Assembly: GCA_024233435.1 (NCBI GenBank)
Contig: JACKPQ010000006.1
Location: 1-22,811 of the forward strand
Reading direction: 5' to 3'
Source of the DNA: Chlamydiales bacterium
GTDB taxonomy: Bacteria; Chlamydiota; Chlamydiia; Chlamydiales; JACKPQ01
Length of the DNA stretch: 22,811 bases
Both the position numbers and the translations under genes were made by a program. Shown in pieces: positions 1-7,911 of the stretch. The notes beneath the pieces were generated by a model. The model did no database searches. It worked only from the letters and a program-made list of their open reading frames with translations, and was not told the origin of the DNA. Position 1 is the stretch's first letter. Every line of letters starts with the position of its first letter.

Positions 1-260
1 AAATGCACTTTAGTTTTGACAATCCGATGTCCGTGTCCGGTCGTAATTCGGGAGGGGGCGTTACCTGCCACGCTCCTTTTGACGCTCCCTACGTTGGCGT
101 TGCGGTTTCCTGGGTATTCGAATAAAACCAGTATCTGCCAAATCTTACTTGAGGAAAGTGAGTTTGGGGTTGCTGTGCTTTTCAAACTCACTCAATCTCG
201 AGTATGTTTGCTGAAAATTAGGGAGGGGGCTATAGTCAGGGATTAATCAGGAGGAAGAGC
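1..260. other. Leader region upstream of mdh without a convincing gene
   Basis: I see no recognisable gene here. A 76-codon plus-strand frame (16-246) starts with TTG, has no ribosome binding site and has a composition I cannot match to a protein. Visible structure includes a direct repeat GGGAGGGGGC at 50-59 and 221-230. There is also a perfect 10-bp inverted repeat, AGTGAGTTTG (157-166) and CAAACTCACT (183-192), with a 16-nt loop. The hairpin has no T-run after it, so it is not a clear terminator. Confidence 0.5.
208..236 (+). promoter_or_regulatory. Candidate promoter of the mdh-citrate synthase operon
   Basis: TATAGT at 231-236 matches the -10 consensus at 5 of 6 positions. It lies 17 bp after TTGCTG (208-213), a weak -35 (3 of 6). 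The spacer contains the second copy of GGGAGGGGGC. The predicted start is near 243, just ahead of the AGGAGG ribosome site at 249-254. Assigned by eye only. Confidence 0.35.
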
Positions 261-1220
261 ATGAAGCGCGTTGCTGTAACAGGGGGCGGGGGCCAGATCG
301 CCTACAGCTTACTATTTCGTATTGCCAATGGAGATTTGCTTGGTAAGGATGAGCCTATTTCGCTCAGTATTTTGGATTTGCCTGGTTCTATTAAGGACAT
401 GGAAGGCGTTGTCATGGAGCTGCAAGACTGTGGCTTCCCTCTTTTAAAAGAAATCAAGATTTCTAGCGATGCCGAAGAGGCGTTTGATGGTGCCAATTTT
501 GCTTTGCTTGTTGGCGCTAAGCCCAGAGGCAAGGGGATGGAGCGCAAGGATTTGCTCGCTGATAATGGAGCGATTTTTGTTGGGCAAGGCAAAGCTTTAA
601 ATAAATGCGCTGCTAAAGATATTCAGGTGCTTGTTGTTGGAAATCCCTGCAATACAAACTGCTTAATTTGTATGAGCCACGCTCCAGACATTCCAAGGGA
701 GCGCTTTTCTGCGATGACTCGGCTGGATCAAAATCGAGCAACTTATCAGCTGGCAGCTAAAGCCGGCGTTGATATTAGTGAGGTGCAAAGGGTTTGCATC
801 TGGGGCAATCATTCTGCTACACAGGTGCCTGACTTTTTGAATGCGAGCATTAAAATTGATGATCGCGCCTGGCTGGAAGGGCCGTTTTTTGAAACGGTTC
901 AAAAACGGGGATCAGCAATCATCGATGCGAGGGGTAAATCGTCCGCTGCATCGGCTGCAAATGCCGCCATTGATGCTATTGCTTCTTTGCAAAGGAAAAC
1001 GCCTGATGGTCAGCTATTTTCATCTGCGGTCTTGTCTAATGGCAATCCTTATGGTATTGCTGAGGAGATCGTATTTTCATTCCCCTGCATCTCCCATGGA
1101 GATGGCAAATGGGAAATTGTTAAAAACCTTGAGTGGGACGCTTTTTTGGAGCAAAAAATCAAAGCGTCTGAAAAAGAACTTTTAGAGGAACGCGATTGTA
1201 TCAAACACTTGCTTGCTTGA
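261..1220 (+). CDS. mdh: Malate dehydrogenase (NAD-dependent, chlamydial MdhC type)
   Basis: Interconverts malate and oxaloacetate with NAD in the TCA cycle, in the cytoplasm. The 319-aa protein opens with the Rossmann motif VTGGGGQIAYSLL. It carries the substrate-binding arginines R89 and R95 in PRGKGMERKDLL and the catalytic pair D156 (RLDQNRA) and H184 (GNHSATQVPD), followed by ARGKSSAASAA. This is the cytosolic/chlamydial-type MDH, close to the usual length (about 320-330). The ATG at 261 has a textbook AGGAGG 6 nt upstream. Citrate synthase starts 32 nt after its stop, so the product oxaloacetate and its consumer are made from one transcript. No anomalies are visible. Confidence 0.96.
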   Translation: MKRVAVTGGGGQIAYSLLFRIANGDLLGKDEPISLSILDLPGSIKDMEGVVMELQDCGFPLLKEIKISSDAEEAFDGANFALLVGAKPRGKGMERKDLLADNGAIFVGQGKALNKCAAKDIQVLVVGNPCNTNCLICMSHAPDIPRERFSAMTRLDQNRATYQLAAKAGVDISEVQRVCIWGNHSATQVPDFLNASIKIDDRAWLEGPFFETVQKRGSAIIDARGKSSAASAANAAIDAIASLQRKTPDGQLFSSAVLSNGNPYGIAEEIVFSFPCISHGDGKWEIVKNLEWDAFLEQKIKASEKELLEERDCIKHLLA

Positions 1221-1252
1221 TTGCGAGCTTTGGGTTGACTTTTGGAGGGAAT

Positions 1253-2407
1253 ATGGGCGAGGTGTTATTTGAGATCACCAAGGACAATCTAGAAACGGGG
1301 ATGCGTGGATACCCTGTGGGTTTTTGCACGACCTCGCATGTAGACCCAATCAAGGGTCTATTTTATCGCGGTCAGCCTATTTCTGAAATGAAAGATGCGA
1401 CATCTGAAGAGGTGATCTTTTTGCTTATGCATGGTCATGAGGCAAGTGATCTGGAGCTGAGCGAATTTAAAAAAGAGCTCACCGCTCGTGGGCGCCTGTC
1501 GCAAGCGGTCATCAAACACATTCAGATGCTACCACGACAAGGCCATCCCATGAAGCTTTTTTCTGCAGCGTTGTTAATTCTTGGTATGATCGAAGGGCGT
1601 GGCGATTATAAAGAAGACTGTTTGAACCTCATCGCAAAACTGCCTCAACTTGTCGCTTGTGTGATTAACTATCACGCTGGTTGGGAGCAAACGCCAGCTC
1701 TAGATAGTGAGTTGGGCTATATAGAAAATTTTACAAACATGCTTCAAGTACCAAAGGTTTCGAAAAAAGAGCTAGCTGAGGTGATGCGCCTTTTTAATGT
1801 GATGCATTTTGATCATGGCGGTGGTAATCTGTCAACTTTTACGGGTAAGGCTGTTGCTTCAGGTTTAGAGGATATGTTTGGATCGATTGCCTCTGCAATG
1901 TGCGCTTTAGCAGGTCCTCGTCATGGCAGAGCAAACCAAGACTGCTTAGAATTTGTTAAAAGTGTGCTTCACAATGTGGGTGAAAGTGCAACGGTTGATG
2001 ATGTTGAAAAGCTGATTCGCAAAAAGCTTGAAAATCGCGAGCTGGTTTTTGGGTTTGGTCATGCGGTCTTGCGCGCAGAGGATGCAAGAGCTACGCTCTT
2101 CTATGAACATGCTAAAGAGCATTACAGCGAGCACCCTTTAGTCAAAATTGCGCTACTGCTTAGAGAGGCAGGGCCAAAGGTGTTGAAAGAAAATCCAAAA
2201 ATTTCTAATCCTTATCCCAATATTGACGCAATTTCTGGGACGCTTTTAACTGCTGCAGGCTTTGATTTCCCAGAATATTACACAGTTCTATTTGGGCTAT
2301 CTCGCTGCGTTGGGATCGCCATTCAAATTGTTTATGAGCGTACCCAAGCGCGTGAGGGTAAGGGCACTCCCATCGTCCGCCCCAAATATATCTATAAAAC
2401 GAGCTAG
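1253..2407 (+). CDS. gltA: Citrate synthase (mitochondrial/eukaryotic-type family)
   Basis: Condenses oxaloacetate with acetyl-CoA to citrate, the entry step of the TCA cycle. The frame is open from 1196, but the ATG at 1253 is chosen because GGAGGG lies at 1244-1249 and the start clears the mdh stop, giving 384 aa. The catalytic triad is intact: H224 in GPRHGRANQ, H270 in FGFGHAVLR and D325 in NPYPNIDAISG. The sequence NYHAGWEQTP and the order of motifs resemble the mitochondrial-type enzyme rather than the hexameric E. coli GltA. It is about 40 residues shorter at the N-terminus than mature eukaryotic enzymes. It is transcribed directly behind mdh. Chlamydiaceae lack this enzyme, so it marks a more complete TCA cycle. 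The symbol is used for function, not for orthology with E. coli gltA. Confidence 0.93.
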   Translation: MGEVLFEITKDNLETGMRGYPVGFCTTSHVDPIKGLFYRGQPISEMKDATSEEVIFLLMHGHEASDLELSEFKKELTARGRLSQAVIKHIQMLPRQGHPMKLFSAALLILGMIEGRGDYKEDCLNLIAKLPQLVACVINYHAGWEQTPALDSELGYIENFTNMLQVPKVSKKELAEVMRLFNVMHFDHGGGNLSTFTGKAVASGLEDMFGSIASAMCALAGPRHGRANQDCLEFVKSVLHNVGESATVDDVEKLIRKKLENRELVFGFGHAVLRAEDARATLFYEHAKEHYSEHPLVKIALLLREAGPKVLKENPKISNPYPNIDAISGTLLTAAGFDFPEYYTVLFGLSRCVGIAIQIVYERTQAREGKGTPIVRPKYIYKTS

Positions 2408-2409
2408 CG

Positions 2410-2418
2410 TGTTATAAT
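2410..2418 (+). promoter_or_regulatory. Extended -10 promoter (TGTTATAAT) ending 6 nt before the ATG
   Basis: A perfect extended -10, TG-N-TATAAT, occupies 2410-2418 immediately after the citrate synthase stop. No good -35 is seen at 16-18 bp. Transcription would begin at or next to the A of the ATG at 2425, and no Shine-Dalgarno sequence is present. This suggests a leaderless mRNA for the downstream four-gene group. Confidence 0.5.
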
Positions 2419-2424
2419 CGCTGC

Positions 2425-3306
2425 ATGAAAGTAGCGGTGATTGGAGCTGGATTTGCTGGGCTTGCTGCATGTGTGTTTTTACGCGATGCGGGCCATACGG
2501 TTGACCTTTATGATGCCATTGGTATTGGAGGGGGAGCTTCTGGTGCAGCCTCAGGGCTTTTGCACCCTTATCCTGGAAAGCATTTGCGCCGCTCAGAGCG
2601 CGCAACTGAAGCCCTTGAAGCAGCGCATGATCTAATTAGCCGCATTCCAAAAAAAGTTTACCAGCCAGGACTAAAGCGGTGTCCTATCGATGAAGAGCAA
2701 AAATTGCTTTTTGAAAAACGCAGCGCTGAGCAGGGCGATTTGTCTTGGGATGGAGCTCAGCTCACGATCCATTCTGGAGGGACGATTTTTTCAAAGCTCT
2801 ACTGTGAGGCGCTGTTTGATTTAAGTCAGGCAACTCTACACATTCAAAAAGTCCAAGAGCTTCCTAGCGCCGATATCGTTATTTTAGCAGCAGGTGCTGG
2901 GACTTCAAAGCTCTGCCCAGATCTTGCTGTGCGCCTCAGTAGAGGGCAAGCCTTGCACATCGCGTGCGATGCATCAGAAAGCATGATTGGAGATGGTTAT
3001 TTAGCTGTGACAGAGAAGCCAGGGGTTTGCCATCTTGGATCGACCTATGAGCACGAGAATCTCGATGCTCGCCCCCAGATCGAGGAGGCTAAGCGTTTGA
3101 TCTTACCTCGGGCGCAAAAGTATTTGAAACATTCTTTTGAGGTAACAGGTGTCTCAGCAGGTGTGCGTGTGGCTCCAAAAGAGGGGCATTGGCCCATTGC
3201 GTTGCGACTAAGCAAACAGGTGTTTGTTCTCACGGGGTTTGGCTCGCGCGGTCTTTTGTATCACGCGCTGCTTGCTAAAGAGATTGTCAATCAAGTAAAC
3301 TGTTGA
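2425..3306 (+). CDS. FAD-dependent amino-acid oxidoreductase, DadA/DAO family
   Basis: A 293-aa flavoprotein of the D-amino-acid oxidase fold. The N-terminal dinucleotide motif is VAVIGAGFAGLAA (residues 3-15), followed by the FAD-contacting GGGASGAASGLLHPYPG, a central LSRGQALHI strand and a C-terminal GFGSRGLLYHALLA segment that closes the FAD site. The fold is also used by the C-terminal half of MnmC, and the ASGAASGLLHPYPG segment is reminiscent of that enzyme, so the substrate is open. It is short for DadA (usually about 410 aa). The position near mdh, phnP and hflX mirrors CT375 of C. trachomatis, annotated there as a D-amino acid dehydrogenase. The start has no Shine-Dalgarno but follows an extended -10 box by 6 nt. 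Confidence 0.82.
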   Translation: MKVAVIGAGFAGLAACVFLRDAGHTVDLYDAIGIGGGASGAASGLLHPYPGKHLRRSERATEALEAAHDLISRIPKKVYQPGLKRCPIDEEQKLLFEKRSAEQGDLSWDGAQLTIHSGGTIFSKLYCEALFDLSQATLHIQKVQELPSADIVILAAGAGTSKLCPDLAVRLSRGQALHIACDASESMIGDGYLAVTEKPGVCHLGSTYEHENLDARPQIEEAKRLILPRAQKYLKHSFEVTGVSAGVRVAPKEGHWPIALRLSKQVFVLTGFGSRGLLYHALLAKEIVNQVNC

Positions 3307-3308
3307 TC

Positions 3309-4094
3309 ATGGCAAAGCTTCTTTTCTTGGGAACAGGGGGGTCGATGGGGGTCCCCGTTATTGGATGCAAATGCGAGGTGTGCAGTCACGGTGGCCACTA
3401 CAACCAGCGCAAACGGACTGCTGCGTACGTTGAAATCGATGATCAGCACTTCCTAATTGATGTCGGTCCTGACTTTCGTAGCCAAGCTCTGATGTATGGC
3501 ATCGATCATATTGATGCCGTTTTGCTCACTCACACGCATTTTGACCATATTGCAGGCATTGATGAGCTGCGCATCTTTAACTTCTTACAAAAAAAGCCCC
3601 TTCCAACCCTTCTTTCTGCCAGCTCATTCGAAGATCTGCAAAAGCGCTATTTTTATCTTTTTCAGACGGGGGATGAAAAGGCGAGCGCAACGGCAAAACT
3701 AGATTGCCGTGTGCTTGAAAAGGATTTTGGCGAGGTCTCTTTTGAAGGTGTTGATATTGCGTTTACCAGTTATTGGCAAATGGGTATGCAGGTGAACGGG
3801 TATCGCTTTGGTGAATTGGCTTATCTGACTGATGTGCAGCGCTATGATGAAAAAATCTTTGAGTTCCTGAAAGGAGTGAAAACGCTTGTGCTTTCGGCGT
3901 TGCGCTATAGAGATTCTCCGTTTCATTTAACTATTGCACAAGCTATAGCTTTTGCTCAAAAAGTTGGTGCAGAGCGCACTTTTTTCACACATCTTGATCA
4001 TGAAGTCGAGCATGACACTGTAAACGCAAAATTGCCGCAAGGTATTGAATTGGCCTACGATGGCTTGGAAATAGAGTTTAATTATGGACGATGA
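3309..4094 (+). CDS. Metallo-beta-lactamase-fold hydrolase, PhnP-like
   Basis: A 261-aa phosphodiesterase-like hydrolase of the MBL fold, probably cytoplasmic. The metal-binding signature THTHFDH gives H75, H77, D79 and H80. Further ligands fit D54 in LIDVGPDFR and the histidines of FTHLDHEVEHD near residue 230. An N-terminal cysteine cluster GCKCEVC (C20, C22, C25) followed by KRT resembles the structural zinc site of PhnP. PhnP itself acts on cyclic ribose phosphates in phosphonate breakdown, but no phn genes are nearby, so the physiological substrate is unknown. An ATG at 3309 is preferred to an in-frame TTG at 3303 that overlaps the previous stop. The gene overlaps hflX by 11 nt. C. trachomatis has an equivalent (CT380) beside hflX. 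Confidence 0.88.
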   Translation: MAKLLFLGTGGSMGVPVIGCKCEVCSHGGHYNQRKRTAAYVEIDDQHFLIDVGPDFRSQALMYGIDHIDAVLLTHTHFDHIAGIDELRIFNFLQKKPLPTLLSASSFEDLQKRYFYLFQTGDEKASATAKLDCRVLEKDFGEVSFEGVDIAFTSYWQMGMQVNGYRFGELAYLTDVQRYDEKIFEFLKGVKTLVLSALRYRDSPFHLTIAQAIAFAQKVGAERTFFTHLDHEVEHDTVNAKLPQGIELAYDGLEIEFNYGR

Positions 4095-5376
4095 CCGCTT
4101 ATATGAAGAAGTGCGCTACGAACTTAAAGACCTCAAGAAGGTAATTTTAGTTGGCACGTACCAGTCGGGAGAGAAAGAAGTATGCACCGATTACCTCAAA
4201 GAGCTTGCAGCTTTAAGTGAAACTTATGGTTTTGAAGTTTTGGATTCGATCTGCTGCCCTCTTCGTAAAATTGATGCTGGCACTTATCTTGGGAAAGGAA
4301 AGCTCGAGGAGTTGGCTATCCTTGCAAATGAGTTAGAAGCAGATGTCATTATTTTTGATGACGAAATTTCACCCAATCAGCAAAGGGGGATTGAGAAATT
4401 TTTTCGCAAACCCGTTATTGATCGCACTGAGCTGATTTTAGAGGTATTTGCGCAAAGAGCTCAAACTAAAGAAGCCTGTTTGCAAATTGAGCTTGCTAAG
4501 ACGCGCTATCAACTGCCAAGGCTCAAGCGTCTTTGGACACACCTCTCGCGCCAGTCAGCAGGTGGTGGAGCTTACCTGAAGGGTGAGGGAGAAAAGCAGA
4601 TAGAGATTGACCGTCGCTTGCTTAAAAAGCGGATTCACGAACTTCATGGACAGATCGATGAAGTGCGCAAGAATCGTAGCACACAGCGCGCTCAGCGTCA
4701 ACGCACAGGCATTCCAACCTTTGCAATCGTTGGATACACCAATGCAGGCAAGTCTACGCTTCTGAACCGCTTTACATCAGCAGGAGTTTTGGCAGAAAAC
4801 AAGCTTTTTGCCACTTTGGACACAACAACGCGTCGCATGCATCTGCCCAACCACCAAGAAATTTTGGTCATTGATACCGTCGGGTTTATTCGTAAGACAC
4901 CGACCATGCTGATTGCTGCCTTTAAAAGCACATTGGAAGAGTCTCTTTTTACAGATATTCTCCTACACGTTGTCGATGTTTCACATCCTAAAGCCTTAGA
5001 ACAAGCCGAAAGCACACTTGAAGTGCTCCATGAGCTAGGCATTGAGCATAAGCCGATCATCACTGTATTAAATAAAATCGATCAATGTGAAGATCAATCA
5101 ATGGTTTATCGCTTCAAGGTCAAATACCCTCAAACAGTTACCATCTCAGCGCAAACAGGAGAGGGGATATTAGAGCTGATGGATCTGATGATCGACACGC
5201 TCAAAACGTTGCGCAGCGTCTATCATCTCAGAATTCCGCAAAGTCATTATCCGCTTGTGAGCGAGCTGATGAAAGAAGGGCGCGTGATTGAACATGATTA
5301 TGAAGAAAACGATATCGTCATGACAGTTGATATTCCAAAGCGTCTCGAGCATAAGGTTAAGGAATTTATCGTATGA
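4084..5376 (+). CDS. hflX: GTPase HflX, ribosome-associated
   Basis: HflX binds the 50S subunit and splits stalled ribosomes under stress. At 430 aa it is full length. The N-terminal HflX domain contains the family motif GTYLGKGKLEEL (about residues 68-79). The middle has the glycine-rich linker RQSAGGGAYLKGEGEKQIE and a helical region. The G domain follows: G1 GYTNAGKST (217-225), switch II DTVGFIRK from D264, and G4 NKID (330-333). Upstream it overlaps the PhnP-like gene by 11 nt, and downstream its stop shares ATGA with radC, so translation of the group is probably coupled. The synteny of phnP and hflX is shared with Chlamydia. Confidence 0.96.
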   Translation: MDDDRLYEEVRYELKDLKKVILVGTYQSGEKEVCTDYLKELAALSETYGFEVLDSICCPLRKIDAGTYLGKGKLEELAILANELEADVIIFDDEISPNQQRGIEKFFRKPVIDRTELILEVFAQRAQTKEACLQIELAKTRYQLPRLKRLWTHLSRQSAGGGAYLKGEGEKQIEIDRRLLKKRIHELHGQIDEVRKNRSTQRAQRQRTGIPTFAIVGYTNAGKSTLLNRFTSAGVLAENKLFATLDTTTRRMHLPNHQEILVIDTVGFIRKTPTMLIAAFKSTLEESLFTDILLHVVDVSHPKALEQAESTLEVLHELGIEHKPIITVLNKIDQCEDQSMVYRFKVKYPQTVTISAQTGEGILELMDLMIDTLKTLRSVYHLRIPQSHYPLVSELMKEGRVIEHDYEENDIVMTVDIPKRLEHKVKEFIV

Positions 5377-6062
5377 TTGCAGATATGCCACAAAGTGAGC
5401 GGCCACGCGAGCGTCTGGCGACACGAGGTCCCCAGGCCCTTTCAGATGCTGAGCTTTTGGCAATCATTCTCGGCCAAGGCACACGGGGTAAATCAGTGCT
5501 GCAGCTCACACAAGAGATGCTCGCCCACTTTGGCTCTTTGCATGGACTTATGGATGCTACAATGGATGAGCTTTGTGAAATCAAGGGAATTGGCAAAGCC
5601 AAGGCGATTCAACTTCGCGCTAGTTTTGCTCTAGCACTGAGGGCAAAAGTTCCCGAATTTACGTGGCGCTATCCGCTCTATTCTCCAGAAGATGCCTATC
5701 GCTACATCGCCCCCCAGTTTGCAAGTGCCCAAACAGAGCAGCTAGTTATCATCTTGCGCGACTCTCGCGGTCAGGCCTATCATAATGAAGTCATCGCCAT
5801 TGGCACCATCAACCGCGTTGGTCTGCATCCGCGTGAGCTTATCACACTCCTAGCTCGCCGCAGAGCTGTGAGTTTTATTCTTTGCCATAACCATCCGACA
5901 GGCGATGTCACTCCCTCAATCCAAGACATTGCATTTACCCATAGAATTGAGCAAGCAGCAGAGACCATCGGCATACCCTTGGATGATCACCTCATTATTG
6001 GAAAAACCGCGTTCAGCTCCCTTTATCGTCTCTCTAAGATTAAGCCTCGTGATAGATATTAA
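5373..6062 (+). CDS. radC: RadC/YeeS family JAB1-MPN protein
   Basis: A 229-aa RadC family protein. The N-terminal part has the family opener RERLATRGPQALSDAELLAIILGQGT and a helix-hairpin-helix (EIKGIGKAKAIQLRA, about residues 70-84). The C-terminal JAMM metal motif is HNHPTGDVTPSIQD, with H172, H174 and D185 in correct HxHx10D spacing. The role in DNA repair is historical and doubtful; the metal site suggests a peptidase- or nuclease-like activity that has not been established. The ATG at 5373 overlaps the hflX stop by 4 nt, which decides the start. It is the last gene of the plus-strand group and converges on marC across about 117 nt with no clear terminator. Confidence 0.94.
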   Translation: MIADMPQSERPRERLATRGPQALSDAELLAIILGQGTRGKSVLQLTQEMLAHFGSLHGLMDATMDELCEIKGIGKAKAIQLRASFALALRAKVPEFTWRYPLYSPEDAYRYIAPQFASAQTEQLVIILRDSRGQAYHNEVIAIGTINRVGLHPRELITLLARRRAVSFILCHNHPTGDVTPSIQDIAFTHRIEQAAETIGIPLDDHLIIGKTAFSSLYRLSKIKPRDRY

Positions 6063-6179
6063 CCATCACTTCATGACATTTTTTACTAATGGGCCGGTTG
6101 CGGCTTCATCATGTGTATTTTCTTCAGGGAGGTAAATTTGCTACCCGTTATGCCAAAAATGGTTATAAACAATTGGTTG

Positions 6180-6782
6180 CTAACCGCCGAATGGGACGCC
6201 CATGAACTCATACTTCACAAACGAGAAGATTCCGCTCATGATCATTTGAACTCCAATCAGGGCTAAAATCAAACCTCCAAGGCGCTCGATGGCAATGAGA
6301 CCTTTTTCGCCGAGCAGGCGCTTAATATTAGATGCGGCCAAGATCACAATGAGCGAAGCTACAAGGGCAATTGAGATGGCGGCTGTAACAAAGAGCGGGC
6401 TTGGAGCTTGGTGAGAAAAAATCATCACGGCTGTGATGGTGCCAGGTCCTGCTGTGATGGGGGTGGCCAAAGGAACAATCATTGGCTCTTGCTTGTTGAT
6501 CTTGCGCTTGTCATCTCTGGGAAAAATCATGGTGATGGCAATGATAAAAAGAACAGCTCCGCCCGCTATCCCGATGACAGGTGGGCTGATGCCGATAGCG
6601 TTAAGGGCTTCTTGGCCGAAGAAGTTGAAGATTAAAAGAATAATAAAAGCGAAAAAGAACTCTCTTAAGATAATGAATCTCTGTCGCTTAAGATCAAAAG
6701 GTGCCAATATTGCCAGAAATAGGGGAATATTTCCGATCGAATTGAGCACAAAAAATAGTGAAATAACATCTCTTTGGAACAT
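6180..6782 (-). CDS. MarC family integral membrane protein (UPF0056)
   Basis: A 200-aa inner-membrane protein of the MarC/NAAT family with about six hydrophobic helices. The typical signatures are present: NSIGNIPLFLAIL in the first helix, the paired VPLATPITAGPGTI motif in the middle, and a C-terminal RLGGLILALIGVQMIMSGI helix. The family function is unsettled; marC was once linked to multiple antibiotic resistance, which was later not supported. Length is normal. The gene is monocistronic, transcribed toward radC, and divergent from the glgB cluster. It has no Shine-Dalgarno sequence. A TTGACG/TATAGA promoter places the start of transcription at or beside the ATG. Confidence 0.92.
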   Translation of the reverse strand: MFQRDVISLFFVLNSIGNIPLFLAILAPFDLKRQRFIILREFFFAFIILLIFNFFGQEALNAIGISPPVIGIAGGAVLFIIAITMIFPRDDKRKINKQEPMIVPLATPITAGPGTITAVMIFSHQAPSPLFVTAAISIALVASLIVILAASNIKRLLGEKGLIAIERLGGLILALIGVQMIMSGIFSFVKYEFMGVPFGG

Positions 6783-6789
6783 TCTTTAG

Positions 6790-6819
6790 TCTATACTGGC
6801 TTTTAGTCAAAATCGTCAA
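6790..6819 (-). promoter_or_regulatory. Candidate marC promoter, near-leaderless
   Basis: Reading the minus strand, TTGACG (6819-6814; 5 of 6) and TATAGA (6795-6790; 4 of 6) are spaced by 18 bp. Only 7 nt separate the -10 from the marC ATG at 6782, so the transcript would begin at about the start codon. Confidence 0.45.
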
Positions 6820-6846
6820 GTATATACCAAAATCAAACAGCTGGGG

Positions 6847-6852
6847 TAGAAT
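6847..6852 (+). promoter_or_regulatory. -10-like box 6 nt before the ATG of the glgB-linked gene
   Basis: TAGAAT (5 of 6 to consensus) precedes the ATG at 6859 by 6 nt. No clear -35 is seen and no Shine-Dalgarno sequence is present. Weak alone, but it repeats the arrangement seen before the FAD oxidoreductase and marC. Confidence 0.3.
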
Positions 6853-6858
6853 GAGAAA

Positions 6859-7911
6859 ATGCGTATTGAAATTGCCTCAAGGATGCGTCCTTATTCCCAC
6901 GTGCCTGGTACGGCTGCCTTAATCCCTGGAAGCAGCTGGTCTGTCAAAGGCTATCCCACGCGTTTAGAATTTACGAGTTTGATTACACAAAAGCGTCTTG
7001 AACTTGATTTTTGCCTTACGGGATTGATGGAAAATTTCACGCTTGTTCAAGACTTGGAAAAGCGTGCAGTGTTGCTGTTTGGCACAGCAAAGGAAGGGTA
7101 TGTACGCTTGATGATTACCCACAAGGAAAATCAACTTGTCATCACGACAAAGCGCGTTCCAGAAGGGGGATTAACGATCAAAGGCAAAAAGCTAGAGCCT
7201 AGAGAATCACTTCAGATCAAAGTGGATGAACAAGGGTATTTGCCACCATACGTAGAGAGAATCTCCTTTGGGTGTCACAAAGCCCAAGATATAGAGCTCA
7301 TGCATCGACGGATGGAGATGGATGAGATTTTACCTTTTTGGTTTTGTTTGGGACAACTCACGCCGCCGACCCCTTGCTCTCATGAAGAGGGGACTTTGAC
7401 ATTGCTCAAACCGATTATCGAATGTGAAAAAACAGAGATATTAAAGCACTTTGAAAAAGTATTTGCTGCCGGTTTTTCTGATTTATTTGTTCCACGTTTG
7501 ATCGATGATCAACATCAAGGTGTTGCACCAGAGATCGATGCTGTGTCTGCAGATCTATCTCCATTAACGCTTCTTACAGAAGGTGCTCAGCTTATTCGCA
7601 TGATGTTTTTCCAGCAGAAGGGCAATGAACTATCAATTTTGCCATGTTTGCATCCTGATCTTCACTCTGGGCGACTCATCAATGGCCACGCTCAAAACTT
7701 GCTCCTTTTTGAAATGGAGTGGTCGAAAAAGCGAGTCCAAAAGCTCATCTTGCGACCTCTTGAAAGTGGTAAAGTTAAGCTCCATCTACCAAACAAAATC
7801 AAAAGCTTTCGCGTACGCAAATCTATAAAGTCTCGAGGGGAAATCCATAAAGCTGACGAGATGCTTGACATTGAAAAGGGCCAGCCGTTATTTCTAGATC
7901 ACTTTGAGTGA
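6859..7911 (+). CDS. Conserved chlamydial protein linked to glgB (CT865-like)
   Basis: A 350-aa soluble protein with no signal peptide, no membrane segment and no catalytic motif that I recognise. Its stop overlaps the start of glgB. I recall a conserved hypothetical protein in the same position before glgB in Chlamydia (CT865), so a role in glycogen or sugar metabolism is plausible. The C-terminal stretch, NELSILPCLHPDLHSGRL through LLFEMEWSKKRVQKLIL to GKVKLHLP, has the look of the beta-sandwich that ends GH95/GH65 glycoside hydrolases, where a similar EIxLLPALP...G motif occurs. No acid/base residues of those enzymes were identified. Two further starts are not obvious; the ATG at 6859 gives IEIASRMRPYSHVPGT at once. 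Function unknown. Confidence 0.72.
   Translation: MRIEIASRMRPYSHVPGTAALIPGSSWSVKGYPTRLEFTSLITQKRLELDFCLTGLMENFTLVQDLEKRAVLLFGTAKEGYVRLMITHKENQLVITTKRVPEGGLTIKGKKLEPRESLQIKVDEQGYLPPYVERISFGCHKAQDIELMHRRMEMDEILPFWFCLGQLTPPTPCSHEEGTLTLLKPIIECEKTEILKHFEKVFAAGFSDLFVPRLIDDQHQGVAPEIDAVSADLSPLTLLTEGAQLIRMMFFQQKGNELSILPCLHPDLHSGRLINGHAQNLLLFEMEWSKKRVQKLILRPLESGKVKLHLPNKIKSFRVRKSIKSRGEIHKADEMLDIEKGQPLFLDHFE

Noticed and set aside
16..246. A 76-codon plus-strand open frame before mdh
   Set aside because: It starts with TTG without a ribosome site, has no recognisable protein pattern, and covers the promoter and inverted repeat of the mdh operon.
4698..5063. A 121-codon minus-strand frame inside hflX
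   Set aside because: It is antisense to the conserved GTPase domain and has no features of its own.
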